Below are positions 47,729 through 56,214 of a stretch of DNA of 64,000 nucleotides, one piece after another. Position 1 is the stretch's first letter. Every line of letters starts with the position of its first letter. The DNA lies in NCBI RefSeq assembly GCF_003946015.1, contig NZ_RHNU01000008.1, positions 1 through 64,000 of the forward strand. The letters are read 5' to 3'. The notes beneath the pieces are model-generated. The model did no database searches, was not told the origin of the DNA, and worked only from the letters and a program-made list of their open reading frames with translations. The position numbers and the translations under genes were made by a program. Source of the stretch: Companilactobacillus insicii (GTDB lineage Bacteria; Bacillota; Bacilli; Lactobacillales; Lactobacillaceae).

Positions 47729-47745
47729 TTAGCATCATCTTTTTT
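47718..47745 (+). terminator. Terminator overlapping the stop codon
   Basis: GATGCTTAATTAGCATC hairpin followed by a T run. Confidence 0.8.
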
Positions 47746-47793
47746 TGTCGCTGATAATATCGACTAGTGAAACGCTACGAAAGACGGTAAGTT

Positions 47794-47811
47794 ATCAATA
47801 TAAATTGATAA
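47794..47811. repeat. Small palindrome before the 91-aa gene
   Basis: TATCAATATAAATTGATA, an imperfect palindrome 15 bases before ATG 47826. Possible operator. Confidence 0.35.
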
Positions 47812-47825
47812 GTGAGGTTATATTG

Positions 47826-48101
47826 ATGGTGAATTTACGTGTTTTGTACATAGTAACGGACAGTTTTTTTAAAGAGTATTATTTGAAAGATATCAAAGTG
47901 GATGAGGCAGACACGATATCTGAATACAACTATGAAGACTGCAAGATTGAACAGACTTTAACTGAGGTAAAGTCTAGGTTATTATTTAAATCTGATTGGA
48001 GAATAAAGGCTGTTGAGGGTGAGATTGAATCTTTGTATGCTAAAGAGTTTGATGTAGATAAGGTTATTCATGTCTCGAAAAAAGCTGAAGAAATGATTTA
48101 A
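47826..48101 (+). CDS. Small hypothetical element protein
   Basis: 91 aa, not recognised. A short hydrophobic start (NLRVLYIVTDSFF) then an acidic, helical remainder; no signal peptide. The frame is open from 47745, but ATG 47826 has ribosome site GTGAGG and gives a compact protein. A terminator follows at 48132. No function can be stated. Confidence 0.5.
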   Translation: MVNLRVLYIVTDSFFKEYYLKDIKVDEADTISEYNYEDCKIEQTLTEVKSRLLFKSDWRIKAVEGEIESLYAKEFDVDKVIHVSKKAEEMI

Positions 48102-48131
48102 ATCTGAATCAAGTATAGTTATATCAAAGCG

Positions 48132-48169
48132 AAGACACGTCTTGAAGAAAGCTCAAGACGTGTCTTTTT
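48132..48169 (+). terminator. Terminator
   Basis: AGACACGTCTTGA / TCAAGACGTGTCT stem with T run. Confidence 0.85.
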
Positions 48170-48408
48170 GATTTGTTTAAAAAAGTTTTGCAAATTGATA
48201 ATGATTGTCACATTACATTACAAAATGACGTTATCATATTTTTGTTGAATCAATCAGTTAAAGCTAAAAGGCAATCATTAAAGCAGAAAGTCTATGTCAT
48301 CAACATGATGACAGGCAGTTATATATATATCACATGAAACAATATGAATACTGACATTTAATCAATAACAATATAATAAACATTTTATGTATAGGAAGGG
48401 TGTTATTG
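48170..48408. other. Intergenic region with a relative of the 56-kb repeat module
   Basis: The block AAATTGATAATGATTGTCA near 48195 resembles those at 56176 and 56676, and AGTTAAAGC follows about 55 bases later. The sequence TATATATATATCAC near 48321 is AT-rich. No gene is supported. Confidence 0.4.
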
Positions 48409-49056
48409 ATGAATGTAGTAGATAGTAGCAACAAGAAAATTTCAATTGGTTATGTGAGGGTATCGACTATTGAGGACAGGCAAAAACTTGGTTATGAAGC
48501 TCAAGGTAGAATACTTAAAGATAATAAAGTAGATACGATATATTCTGAAAAGATGAGCGGTCGTAAAGATGATAGACCAGAGTTCAAGAAGGCAATAAGA
48601 CAATGTAAGAAGAAAGCTAAGGAAGGTTATGAGGTGACCTTTGTTGTAGTTAAGTTGGACAGAGTTTCAAGAAAGATGTCTTCATTGTTAAATATTTTGG
48701 AAGACTTAAAATCTAATAACATAGCTTTCAAATCGGTAACGGAGAATATTGATACAAGCAGTCCAACCGGTATACTTATGATGCAACTTTTAGCGATGTT
48801 CAGTGAGTTCGAAGTAAATACTTTAAGGACACGTACTAAAGAAGCTTTAAGACAGGCGAAGTTGGATGGCAAAACTTTAGGTCGACCATTTTTAGATGAA
48901 AAAATTCAAGATAAGGTTGAACGCTATTACAGAAACCCTGATTTGACTGTGAAACAGGTTGCTTTAAAGTGCGATGTTTCAGAGAGGACGGTGTACAGAA
49001 TTGCTAAAAGAAGGAAATTATCTCGAACATTCGAGAAAGGGACTTCATTTGTCTAA
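48409..49056 (+). CDS. Serine recombinase 2 (resolvase/invertase family)
   Basis: 215 aa. Catalytic Ser in IGYVRVSTIEDR, the LDRVSRKMSSLLN motif, E-helix FSEFEVNTLRTRTKEALRQA and a C-terminal Hin-like HTH (about 165-205, LTVKQVALKCDVSERTVYRI). ATG 48409 follows GGAAGGG. Directly downstream lies a terminator framed by a 12-bp inverted repeat, then a large surface-protein gene, a layout that suggests DNA inversion. It is distinct from recombinase 1; the two share only family motifs. Confidence 0.9.
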   Translation: MNVVDSSNKKISIGYVRVSTIEDRQKLGYEAQGRILKDNKVDTIYSEKMSGRKDDRPEFKKAIRQCKKKAKEGYEVTFVVVKLDRVSRKMSSLLNILEDLKSNNIAFKSVTENIDTSSPTGILMMQLLAMFSEFEVNTLRTRTKEALRQAKLDGKTLGRPFLDEKIQDKVERYYRNPDLTVKQVALKCDVSERTVYRIAKRRKLSRTFEKGTSFV

Positions 49057-49101
49057 GCAGTTGATTTATACTTAATTCATGAAATAAATTGTATTACATG
49101 C

Positions 49102-49224
49102 CTTAAACGAACGATTAAGGCAGTGTCTAAATATAAAAAAATAACTTACCTTAAGAGTTGATATTACTGACTTTACATCAGTTTTATCAACTCTTTTTTT
49201 GTATGTCCGTGACGTTCGTTTAAG
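49102..49224. repeat. Inverted repeat flanking a terminator (candidate invertible segment)
   Basis: CTTAAACGAACG at 49102-49113 and its exact complement at 49213-49224, 99 bases apart. The left copy also lies in a dyad CCTTAA...TTAAGG, as recombinase sites often do. The terminator at 49153-49200 is inside. Confidence 0.6.
49153..49200 (+). terminator. Directional terminator between recombinase 2 and the surface protein
   Basis: AAGAGTTGATA...TATCAACTCTT with inner ACTGA/TCAGT and seven T on the right only. Inverted, it would lack the T run. Confidence 0.8.
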
Positions 49225-49271
49225 TCATATTACGGTTATTCAAAAAAATAGGAGGATTGTAGATTTAAAGA

Positions 49272-49298
49272 GAATTAATTTAAATTGTTCAAATTAAT
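49272..49298. repeat. Inverted repeat before the surface-protein gene
   Basis: AATTAATTT and its complement AAATTAATT, about nine bases apart, around 30 bases before ATG 49328. Possible operator. Confidence 0.35.
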
Positions 49299-49327
49299 TT
49301 ACAAACATAAAGGGGTTAGAAGAAGAG

Positions 49328-52300
49328 ATGGATTTTAAAAAGAAGCGCCTAAATAAAGCACTTGAGGACAAGGTATACAAGGTTAAGTTAGTACATTCAA
49401 AGAAAGGTTGGTTAACCGTAGGTTTAACATTCGTTACATTATTCAGTGCAACTGCATTAGCTCAAAAGACTGTTGATGCATCAGCTGTAAACAATGTAGC
49501 TACTGCTAATTCGACTACAAGTAGTTCAGTTCAACTTTGGAATAGTGTTACTAAAGACAGTATTCATAAGGCTAACAGAGGTCTACAAAATGGGACTGAT
49601 TGGAAGACTGCCAAAGCAGTAAAGGGTGTGGATGGAGAAACATACCTTTTAGTAGGTGGTAATGAATACGCTAACGCTAAGGAAATGGATTTGGCTGATG
49701 AGACTTCAAAACAAAGTTTGACAGGTGTTGTTCATGTTGGAAATGTTCAATACGCACAATTGTATTCAGACCCATTATCTGGAGCAAAATTAATCACGAA
49801 TAGAGCACTTTCTGGTAACTCTGATTGGAAGACTGATACTAAGGTCGTCGTAAATGGCATTACATATTATCGTGTTTCAACTAACGAATGGGTTAAGGGT
49901 TCAAATGCTAACTTAACATTAGAAAATAGCCGTTCAGAAAAAACTTATATTAAGAATGCACCCGATGAAGAAACAACAACTACTACACCAGACACGGACA
50001 CAAATAATGGTGGCAGTGGTTCAAATAGCGGTAATTCGGGCAGTCACAATGGTGGCGGTTCAACCACAACTGATAACGCTACAATTACAATCCATTACGT
50101 AGATTCAGATGGTAAAACAATTTCAGCTGACTCAACTCCTAAGGCTAAAGTTGGTTCAGAATATGATGCTTACGCAAAAGAAATTGACGGTTATACGGTA
50201 GGAACTTTACATCAAACAATTAAAGTTAATAAGGGTAATAATGAAATTACTTTCACATACTTAACAGATGAACAAGCCGTGGACTACCGTATTATAACCA
50301 TTTTGTATAATGATGATAAAGGCGTGGGTGTCCATGGCTTTGAGACAGTTCGTGCTAAAATCGGAGAGCCATACACTGTAAAGGCTTTAGATATTAACGG
50401 ATATACCATCAAAGGTGACGCATCTCAAACAATTAACGTCAGTGGTACAGAAAACAATGTTGTTACATTTACATATACAGAAAATATCACTAAGAAGGAT
50501 GTAACTGTAAACTATGTAAATGAAAAAGGTACTCCAATTACAACTGCCAAGGTTCTACCAGGACAAGAGATTGGCTCAACTGTAAGTGAAGATGCACCTG
50601 AGATTACTGGCTTTACATTGGATGATGATAAAACTAAGTCAGTTACAGTTACTAAAGATGGTGATAACTCAATCACATTCAAATATAAGACTAATGACAC
50701 TACACCCGTGACTGACAAAGCTGATGTAACTGTAAATTATGTGGATGAAGCTGGTCAAACAATTAAAGCATCTAAGACACTAACCGACCAAAAAGTCGGC
50801 TCAACTGTAAGTGAAGATGCACCTGAAATTGATGATTTCACATTGAATGATGATAAAACTAAGTCAGTAACAGTAGACAAGGATAGTGCTAATAATGTAA
50901 TTACATTTACATACAAAGCTAAAGACACTACACCAGCAGAAGACACTGCAAATGTAACTGTTCATTATCAAGATGAGTCTGGTAAAACTCTACACGCTGA
51001 TTCAACAACAAGTGAAAAGGTGGGTTCTACTAAAACTATAACTGCTGAGAAAATTGAGGGCTACACTGTAAAAGGCGAGTCAGCTAAAGATGTAACTGTA
51101 GATAAAGCTGGTAATGAAGTAACATTTACCTACACAAAGAACGCTGACCCAGAAGTTACTAAGTCAGAAATCACTGTAAACTATGTAGATGAAGATGGTA
51201 AGGTACTGGACTCTACTAAAGAAAGCATTGAAAATGGTACATCATATACTGCTAAGGCTAAAGAACTTGATGGTTACACCCTAAAAGGTTCTGATACTCA
51301 AACAATTGATTCTGTAAGTGGAAACAAAGTTCTAACATTCACCTACACAAAGAACGCTGAACCAGTCCAACAATCAACCATCACTACTAAGTATGTAGAC
51401 GAATCTGGTAAAGATATCGCCACTGCCAAGTCAGAAAAGGTTGATAACGGTACAGCCTACAAAGCTGAAGCTGTTAAAGTTAGTGATTACACTCTAAAGG
51501 GTGCTGACACTCAAACAATTGATTCTGTAAGTGGTGACAAAGTCTTAACATTCACATATACAACAGACGCCCCACAAGCTACAGTAGATACATCAGCTGT
51601 TGCAAGTAAGGTAATTGAACTAGTAAATGCATATCGTCAACAAAACGGTTTAAAAGCCCTAAACGTAGACAGCAACTTATCTGCAGGTTCAGTATCCCGT
51701 GCTACTACTGTATCTAAGGTAGTAAACGCATCTGGTAATATTGACGATTCCAGCCATGATGGCTTTGCAGATGAACCACATCTACAACAATACGGTTCAA
51801 CTAACATGGCTGAAAACTTAGCTGTAACCAACGGAGCGGACGTAGATACCATTGCTCAAAACGCTATGAACCAATGGAAGAATTCACCTGACCATAATAG
51901 AGCCTTACTAGATAGTTCACTGACTGACATTGGTGTAAGTGTAGTCCAATTAGACAACGGTCAATTCTTACTACTTCAAGACTTTGGTGGTAATGCTCAA
52001 AACGGAGTAGATTGGAATGCAGACCAATTTAATACTACAACAGCCGACCAATTTGGATTGACAGCTGAAGATATCGCAAATCAAGCACCACAAAATGATA
52101 TTACTTTAACAGGTAACTATTATGTATCAGACCATATCTTCAAGACAAAAGGTGATTACGACTCATTCATTGCATCATCATTTGATAATCCAGACCCACT
52201 AGAAGGAAGTATCTGGGATTCTGTAGGTGGTAGCAACGGTATTAATGGTTCATTCCAAGTATATGACAAGCAAGGAAACGCAGTTGGTTGGGGCTTGTTC

Positions 52301-52366
52301 TCAAACAACATGGACGAACCAATCGATTCATACACATCACAAGGTATCAGTACGTGGATTAAATAG
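49328..52366 (+). CDS. Large surface protein: KxYKxGKxW-like signal, SLAP-like, MucBP repeats and CAP domain
   Basis: 1012 aa. A long signal with the core VHSKKGWLTVGLTFVTLF; two SLAP-like units (about 60-195, e.g. YYRVSTNEWVKG); a Gly/Ser/Asn linker; about seven MucBP-like repeats (about 250-740, pattern VTVNYVDEDGK...G..YT...KTFTYT); a CAP/SCP domain (about 755-890: VNAYRQQNGL, HNRALLD, with His/Glu positions); and a C-terminal unit (about 900-1012) with no known name. CAP domains in bacteria are secreted and linked to adhesion or wall hydrolysis. The protein rides on the mobile element, so it could add a surface property to its host. A 3'-truncated relative follows at 54303. Confidence 0.85.
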   Translation: MDFKKKRLNKALEDKVYKVKLVHSKKGWLTVGLTFVTLFSATALAQKTVDASAVNNVATANSTTSSSVQLWNSVTKDSIHKANRGLQNGTDWKTAKAVKGVDGETYLLVGGNEYANAKEMDLADETSKQSLTGVVHVGNVQYAQLYSDPLSGAKLITNRALSGNSDWKTDTKVVVNGITYYRVSTNEWVKGSNANLTLENSRSEKTYIKNAPDEETTTTTPDTDTNNGGSGSNSGNSGSHNGGGSTTTDNATITIHYVDSDGKTISADSTPKAKVGSEYDAYAKEIDGYTVGTLHQTIKVNKGNNEITFTYLTDEQAVDYRIITILYNDDKGVGVHGFETVRAKIGEPYTVKALDINGYTIKGDASQTINVSGTENNVVTFTYTENITKKDVTVNYVNEKGTPITTAKVLPGQEIGSTVSEDAPEITGFTLDDDKTKSVTVTKDGDNSITFKYKTNDTTPVTDKADVTVNYVDEAGQTIKASKTLTDQKVGSTVSEDAPEIDDFTLNDDKTKSVTVDKDSANNVITFTYKAKDTTPAEDTANVTVHYQDESGKTLHADSTTSEKVGSTKTITAEKIEGYTVKGESAKDVTVDKAGNEVTFTYTKNADPEVTKSEITVNYVDEDGKVLDSTKESIENGTSYTAKAKELDGYTLKGSDTQTIDSVSGNKVLTFTYTKNAEPVQQSTITTKYVDESGKDIATAKSEKVDNGTAYKAEAVKVSDYTLKGADTQTIDSVSGDKVLTFTYTTDAPQATVDTSAVASKVIELVNAYRQQNGLKALNVDSNLSAGSVSRATTVSKVVNASGNIDDSSHDGFADEPHLQQYGSTNMAENLAVTNGADVDTIAQNAMNQWKNSPDHNRALLDSSLTDIGVSVVQLDNGQFLLLQDFGGNAQNGVDWNADQFNTTTADQFGLTAEDIANQAPQNDITLTGNYYVSDHIFKTKGDYDSFIASSFDNPDPLEGSIWDSVGGSNGINGSFQVYDKQGNAVGWGLFSNNMDEPIDSYTSQGISTWIK

Positions 52367-52731
52367 TAACTCTAGGTAATTATTAGCAGGGAAGACTTGA
52401 TAAACGTCAAGTCTTTTCTTATGTATTTTAAGTGTTATAGATTATAAACATCGGATATAATTTTGAGCCTACACTTATTGAGAAACAACGTATTATACTT
52501 GTTTTAGATTGTAAACTTTGGATTATATGAAGTAACTGATGATGTAAGTTTCAACGTACTATAACTAACATAGACCAACAAAGGTGTCTATCCATAAGGG
52601 TAGGCACTTTTTGTATGGGGTGAAATAGTTTAAGGAGTGAAATTGTCCTATGAAGACTGTATCTAGTGATTTATGGGTGTGATAAACTATACATATAGGG
52701 TATTAATTAAATATATGTAAGGTTTAGGGAA
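52367..52731. other. Intergenic region with two terminators and a duplicated block
   Basis: A terminator at 52392-52420 (AAGACTTGA/TCAAGTCTT) is followed by a block of about 110 bases that is repeated at 54948-55046 and ends in a second terminator at 52584-52612. The block may be a small transcript (see ncRNA entries). No protein gene is supported. Confidence 0.5.
52506..52612 (+). ncRNA. Candidate small RNA, copy 1
   Basis: A block with AGATTGTAAACTTTGG, TCAACGTACT, TAACATAGACCAA and terminator GTGTCTATCC/GGGTAGGCAC, kept in a second copy at 54948-55046. A conserved non-coding block ending in a terminator suggests an RNA. Equally, it is simply part of the segmental duplication. Confidence 0.3.
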
Positions 52732-54037
52732 ATGGAAGATAAGAAACAGAGCTACAAAGGACATAAATTAGTTTTGATATCTTATATAAGTAATTGGTGG
52801 CATCAAATACGTTGGAGAATTTTTTGGGTATCACTATCATTTATAGGATTAGTTTCATTACTTTTATGGGTATCTTTTGGGCATAGCATTGCGATATTTG
52901 CAAATGAAACTGTAAGTAAATGGGTCAGTTCAATCGCTCTAATTATTGCTATATTGTGGTTATTGATAAGTGATAGCCATTTGTATAAAAAGTATGTTAT
53001 GGATATGCCTTTTATAGCTGATAGAGAGAATAATATCTTTAAGTATCATGGCACATCTAGAAATATAGGGTATGGGTTAGCGGTAGTTTCTTTTTTATGG
53101 GGAATATTTTCAATGTATTTTCCGAATAAAGATGGGAATATTTTCAATGTATTTTCCGAATAAAGATGGGAAAATTCTTACTGTTTATTTTAATGGTTTG
53201 ATTGCAATTTCGATGTTAATTATTGCAGGATTATTCATGTATATAGATTATCAGGGTACACAATTAATGAATGTAAGTAGTATGGTTGAAGATGATTCCA
53301 AGAAATTATTTGGAAGTTACAATCAAATTTCAGAGTATGAAATAAATAAGCAATATTCCATGGTATTCAAATCATTTTGTAGATATGAACCAAATATTAT
53401 AGGTGTTCATTCTTATGATTATTCTTTCAGTACAAGTAGAGATATGAAAAATTTAGTTGTTAATTTGAAATATGTAAATGGCTACATTGACCCAAATAAA
53501 GATGTAAATGCTATAATACAATCCCAATATATTTTGAATAAAAAGGTTTTAAGGACATTTAAAAGAAGTTTTCATGCAGGTCGGTATCACAATAATTTAG
53601 TTGAAGTAATGATTACCTGTTTAGGAAGTGTGTCTAAGGATATTATTAAAGGGTTAAATGAACCTATTGGAAAAGATGATATTGTATTATTTGGTAGTAT
53701 TTTTGATTATTTACAGAGAAATTTAATTGGTAATATAGATAAACTTAGAGGGTTAATTGATTTGTTTCCGTATAGTAAAAAGCGGATAAATATTCTAAAG
53801 GCGATAGTATTGGCAGAATTCCTCGATGATTCTACAGTTGGTATTACTGAGTATAAGGGAGATGCCAATGATAAATTAAATAGAAGTTACTGTATAAAAA
53901 TAGCGACTACTAAAGAGGGGAAACATAGATTATTTTTGATAATAATTGAAGGAACTGTAGATTATAAGATAATAACTCAAAAATTTCATAAGTTATTAAG
54001 TTCAGAAGATTTAAATATTGAAAAAGAAGCAGTTTGA
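52732..54037 (+). pseudogene. Four-TM membrane protein gene frameshifted by a 34-bp tandem duplication
   Basis: Two overlapping frames, 52732-53163 (143 aa, three membrane helices) and 53132-54037 (301 aa, one helix then a soluble domain), would form one 423-aa protein if a single copy of the exact 34-bp duplication (53101-53134 and 53135-53168) were removed: the lengths then fit and the sequence runs FLWGIFSMYFPNKDGKILTV. The intact form would have two helix pairs in the first 170 residues and a soluble C-terminal half of unknown fold, a plan used by several effector-type membrane proteins. No family recognised. Ribosome site TTAGGGAAATGG is weak. Confidence 0.75.
53101..53168 (+). repeat. 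Exact 34-bp tandem duplication
   Basis: Two identical 34-base copies starting GGAATATTTTCAATG at 53101 and 53135. 34 is not a multiple of three, so it shifts the frame. Loss of one copy by slippage would restore the gene. Confidence 0.95.
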
Positions 54038-54073
54038 TAATATAGTATAGACATGTGGAGAGGAGTGAGTTTC

Positions 54074-54250
54074 ATGACGGAAGAAGTAAGAATTAATAAC
54101 TTGATGGATTCAGTCAAGGAAAGTATACTTGAAAATTTTAAGATTGCTAAGATTACTCCCAAGTCTGCTGAAAGTATAAAAAGATACTCCATTTTGGATG
54201 ATAATTTTAGAGCATTACCTAATGAAAAAAAGAAGTGGGTAGTACGTTAA
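54074..54250 (+). CDS. Small hypothetical protein downstream of the 4-TM gene
   Basis: 58 aa, acidic then basic, helical: TEEVRINNLMDSVKESILEN, end KKKWVVR. ATG 54074 follows AGAGGAGTGAG, a strong ribosome site; the frame is open from 54053. It starts 36 bases after the 4-TM gene stop and may be its partner. Nothing recognised. Confidence 0.45.
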   Translation: MTEEVRINNLMDSVKESILENFKIAKITPKSAESIKRYSILDDNFRALPNEKKKWVVR

Positions 54251-54302
54251 TAACAGTAAGTAGAGAGTTGGAAAACAATTCAGCTCTTTTTATTTTGTTG
54301 GT

Positions 54303-54862
54303 ATTTAGTTGTAAGTAATAGAGCAGATGTTGATACCATTGCTGACACTGCATTCAACCAATGGAAGAACCATGACGAACATAACAAGAATATGTTAGGT
54401 AACAACTTCTCAGCAACTGGTCTAAGTGTAGTAGAATTAGCCAACGGTCAATTCTTCGCCTTACAAGACTTTGCAGGTAAGGGTAGTGCTGATATTGAAT
54501 GGAATGCAGACCAATACAATTCAGCTTTAGCCAGTGATGTAGGCTTAACAACATCTGACATTGAGGCTCGATTAAAGGTAACACCATGAGTCACTCTAAG
54601 TGGTAACTACTTTGTATCAGACCACATTTTCAAATCAAAAGCTGATGCAACTAACTTTATCTATGGACAAATTGACCCACAATATGTAGATGGTGAGAAT
54701 CCACATTTTGTAAATACAATTTGGGCTAATGGAGTTTTACCAAAGTCAGCGTTAGTATATGATAAGCAAGGTAAAGCTGTAGGATACGCATTATATGCAA
54801 CTGATATGGATGAACCTATCCAAAGTTACATTGACCAAGGCTTGAATACTTGGATTAACTAG
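54303..54862 (+). pseudogene. 5'-truncated duplicate of the surface protein 3' end (CAP + terminal domain)
   Basis: In frame from about 54305 this reads LVVSNRADVDTIADTAFNQW... and matches the CAP C-terminal part and terminal unit of the protein at 49328 (e.g. NLAVTNGADVDTIAQNAMNQW). It has no start, no signal and no upstream CAP residues, and carries an in-frame TGA at 54587-54589 before VTLSGNYFVSDHIFK. It ends with the same kind of TWIN/TWIK terminus. The homology continues about 200 bases past the stop. A decayed copy left by duplication or recombination. Confidence 0.85.
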
Positions 54863-54887
54863 TAACTCTAAGTAATTAAGTAACAAG

Positions 54888-54916
54888 AGGACTGGATAAA
54901 CATTCAGTCCTTTTTC
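54888..54916 (+). terminator. Terminator of the duplicated segment
   Basis: AGGACTG / CAGTCCT stem with T run, the counterpart of 52392-52420. Confidence 0.7.
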
Positions 54917-54947
54917 TATAAGATGTATCTTAAGTTATGAAGATTGT

Positions 54948-55046
54948 AAACTTTGGTGCAGATGATTCAGTGAAGTAATATTAGTATCAACGTACTTTAA
55001 TTAACATAGACCAAGGGGTGTCTATCCATAAGGGTAGGCACTTTTT
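54948..55046 (+). ncRNA. Candidate small RNA, copy 2
   Basis: Counterpart of 52506-52612: AGATTGTAAACTTTGG, TCAACGTACT, TAACATAGACCAA and the terminator GTGTCTATCC/GGGTAGGCAC (55018-55046). Confidence 0.3.
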
Positions 55047-55125
55047 GTATGTAGTGAAATAGCTTATATAGAATATATTTTATAAATTATAGATTATAAA
55101 ATATAGATTATATTCTATAAGATTC

Positions 55126-55154
55126 TTGAAGTTTACCCCCCCCCTCTGTATAAT
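55126..55154 (+). promoter_or_regulatory. Promoter of the candidate RNA antitoxin, with a C9 tract in the spacer
   Basis: TTGAAG (55126-55131), exactly 17 bases, then TATAAT (55149-55154). The spacer includes nine consecutive C (55136-55144). The start would be near 55161. Confidence 0.75.
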
Positions 55155-55160
55155 GTACTT

Positions 55161-55343
55161 GTAAACAAGATGTGGCAGACATCTATAAAACCAGACATAA
55201 ATGTAGGACATACGGGCCTATCGGTCGCTGGGACCACAATTAAACCAGACATAAATGTACGACGTACGGGCGTATCGGTCGCTGGGACCACAACTAAATC
55301 TGCTAAAAGAGCCGTCAGTTTAATTACTGACAGCTCTTTTTTA
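55161..55343 (+). ncRNA. Candidate type III-like antitoxin RNA with two 54-nt repeats
   Basis: After a 5' hairpin (GATGT/ACATC, 55169-55183), two direct repeats of 54 bases (55188-55241 and 55242-55295) differ at four positions. Two of the four are a compensating pair: TAGG/CCTA in unit 1 (55204-55207 with 55217-55220) is TACG/CGTA in unit 2 (55258-55261 with 55271-55274). Each unit also forms GGTC-GCTGG-GACC, whose loop CTGG is complementary to CCAG at the unit start, a predicted pseudoknot. A terminator (55306-55343) closes the RNA. Tandem pseudoknot repeats, terminator, then a nuclease-like gene is the plan of type III antitoxins. No protein start fits. Confidence 0.65.
55306..55343 (+). 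terminator. Terminator between the repeat RNA and the toxin-like gene
   Basis: AAGAGCCGTCAGT / ACTGACAGCTCTT stem with six T. In type III TA loci such a terminator sets the RNA excess over toxin mRNA. Confidence 0.85.
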
Positions 55344-55413
55344 TTTTGTTTTATTTTATATAGTGTATAGTTGTTAGTTAAGGAATTACATTCAGTACGA
55401 AAGGAATTATTGC

Positions 55414-55965
55414 ATGAGACGACGTAAAGATGACGGTATGCACGATGCAACCACATCTGATATTGAAATGCTAAATAGGTATAAAGGTAACCTTGTTAAG
55501 GCTTGTGATATTTATGACAGAAATTTTTTAAATAAGCGGGTTACCTATGTTACTAAAAACAAGACAATCTCTTTGGTTTGTAAGAAGACTAATTTTATGC
55601 ATTTATGTGGGTTAGATTATTATAATAGGGACACAAGTCGATTTTATTATGATTGTAAAAAGAATAAATTGAACTTCAAGGAACATCATGTAAAAATAAA
55701 AAATGATGGTAATACTCCTAGAAAATTACAAGTTATTGGATGTCTAGGTGATTTGCTAATCCAGGGAAAAGTTAGATTAGTCGGTAATACCATAAGTTAC
55801 TTTAGTGATTATAATTATGTATTAAGGTCTCATTCCGCAATAATTGGTTTAGGGTGTTCCTGGGGAAAGAATAATTATTATCCTAAATCCGTATTAAACC
55901 TAAAGTTTGAGCAATTTGATTCTGGAGAAGAGATACTTGATATTCTTGTTGAGGATTTAGCTTAA
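55414..55965 (+). CDS. Putative BECR-fold nuclease (PBECR4-like), candidate toxin
   Basis: 183 aa, no membrane segment or signal. It reminds me of PBECR4-type proteins (phage Barnase/EndoU/colicin E5-D/RelE-like nucleases): a KACDIYDRNFLNKRVTYVTK start, the signature-like NFMHLCGLDYYNRDTSRFYYD (here given in two parts: NFMHLCGL and RFYYDCKKNKL), a Lys-rich middle, and the end YPKSVLNLKF. His in FMHL and the downstream Tyr/Arg/Lys residues are candidate catalytic residues. It has a good ribosome site (AAAGGA), sits 70 bases after the repeat RNA's terminator and nothing else shares the transcript. It does not look like ToxN, CptN or TenpN. Toxin function is inferred from context; the family call is from memory. 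Confidence 0.5.
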   Translation: MRRRKDDGMHDATTSDIEMLNRYKGNLVKACDIYDRNFLNKRVTYVTKNKTISLVCKKTNFMHLCGLDYYNRDTSRFYYDCKKNKLNFKEHHVKIKNDGNTPRKLQVIGCLGDLLIQGKVRLVGNTISYFSDYNYVLRSHSAIIGLGCSWGKNNYYPKSVLNLKFEQFDSGEEILDILVEDLA

Positions 55966-56029
55966 TGTTCTTATTCATAACTTAAAAGATGATATTCGAA
56001 CTAACTCGAAGAACCTACCTGACGATGTT

Positions 56030-56057
56030 TTGAATCATGATTAGGTGTAATTATATT
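56030..56057 (+). promoter_or_regulatory. Repeated promoter-like module 1
   Basis: TTGAAT (56030-56035), 16 bases, TATATT (56052-56057), embedded in GGTGTAATTATATTCA. Related copies at 56520-56547 and 59171-59198. Confidence 0.45.
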
Positions 56058-56214
56058 CAGCAAAGACAAGACTTCACACAACTTCGAAGATTGCTGAAGA
56101 CGATGCTCATTACGAATCCAACTTTATCTATATTCAATTTATTAGTATTAATCTGTCAACTAAAATTATTTTAGGAAATTGATAATAACTCTCAATAATC
56201 CATTTCAAAATCAG

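Noticed and set aside
55188-55295. CRISPR or tandem riboswitch explanation of the 54-nt repeats
   Set aside because: Only two contiguous units with no spacers, no cas genes, and no match that I recognise to known ligand-binding RNAs; the toxin-like gene context fits a repeat-RNA antitoxin better.
55170-55370. 66-codon frame and opposite 107-codon frame over the repeat RNA
   Set aside because: The changes between the two repeats preserve RNA pairing rather than protein sequence; no ribosome site; the terminator lies inside the frame.
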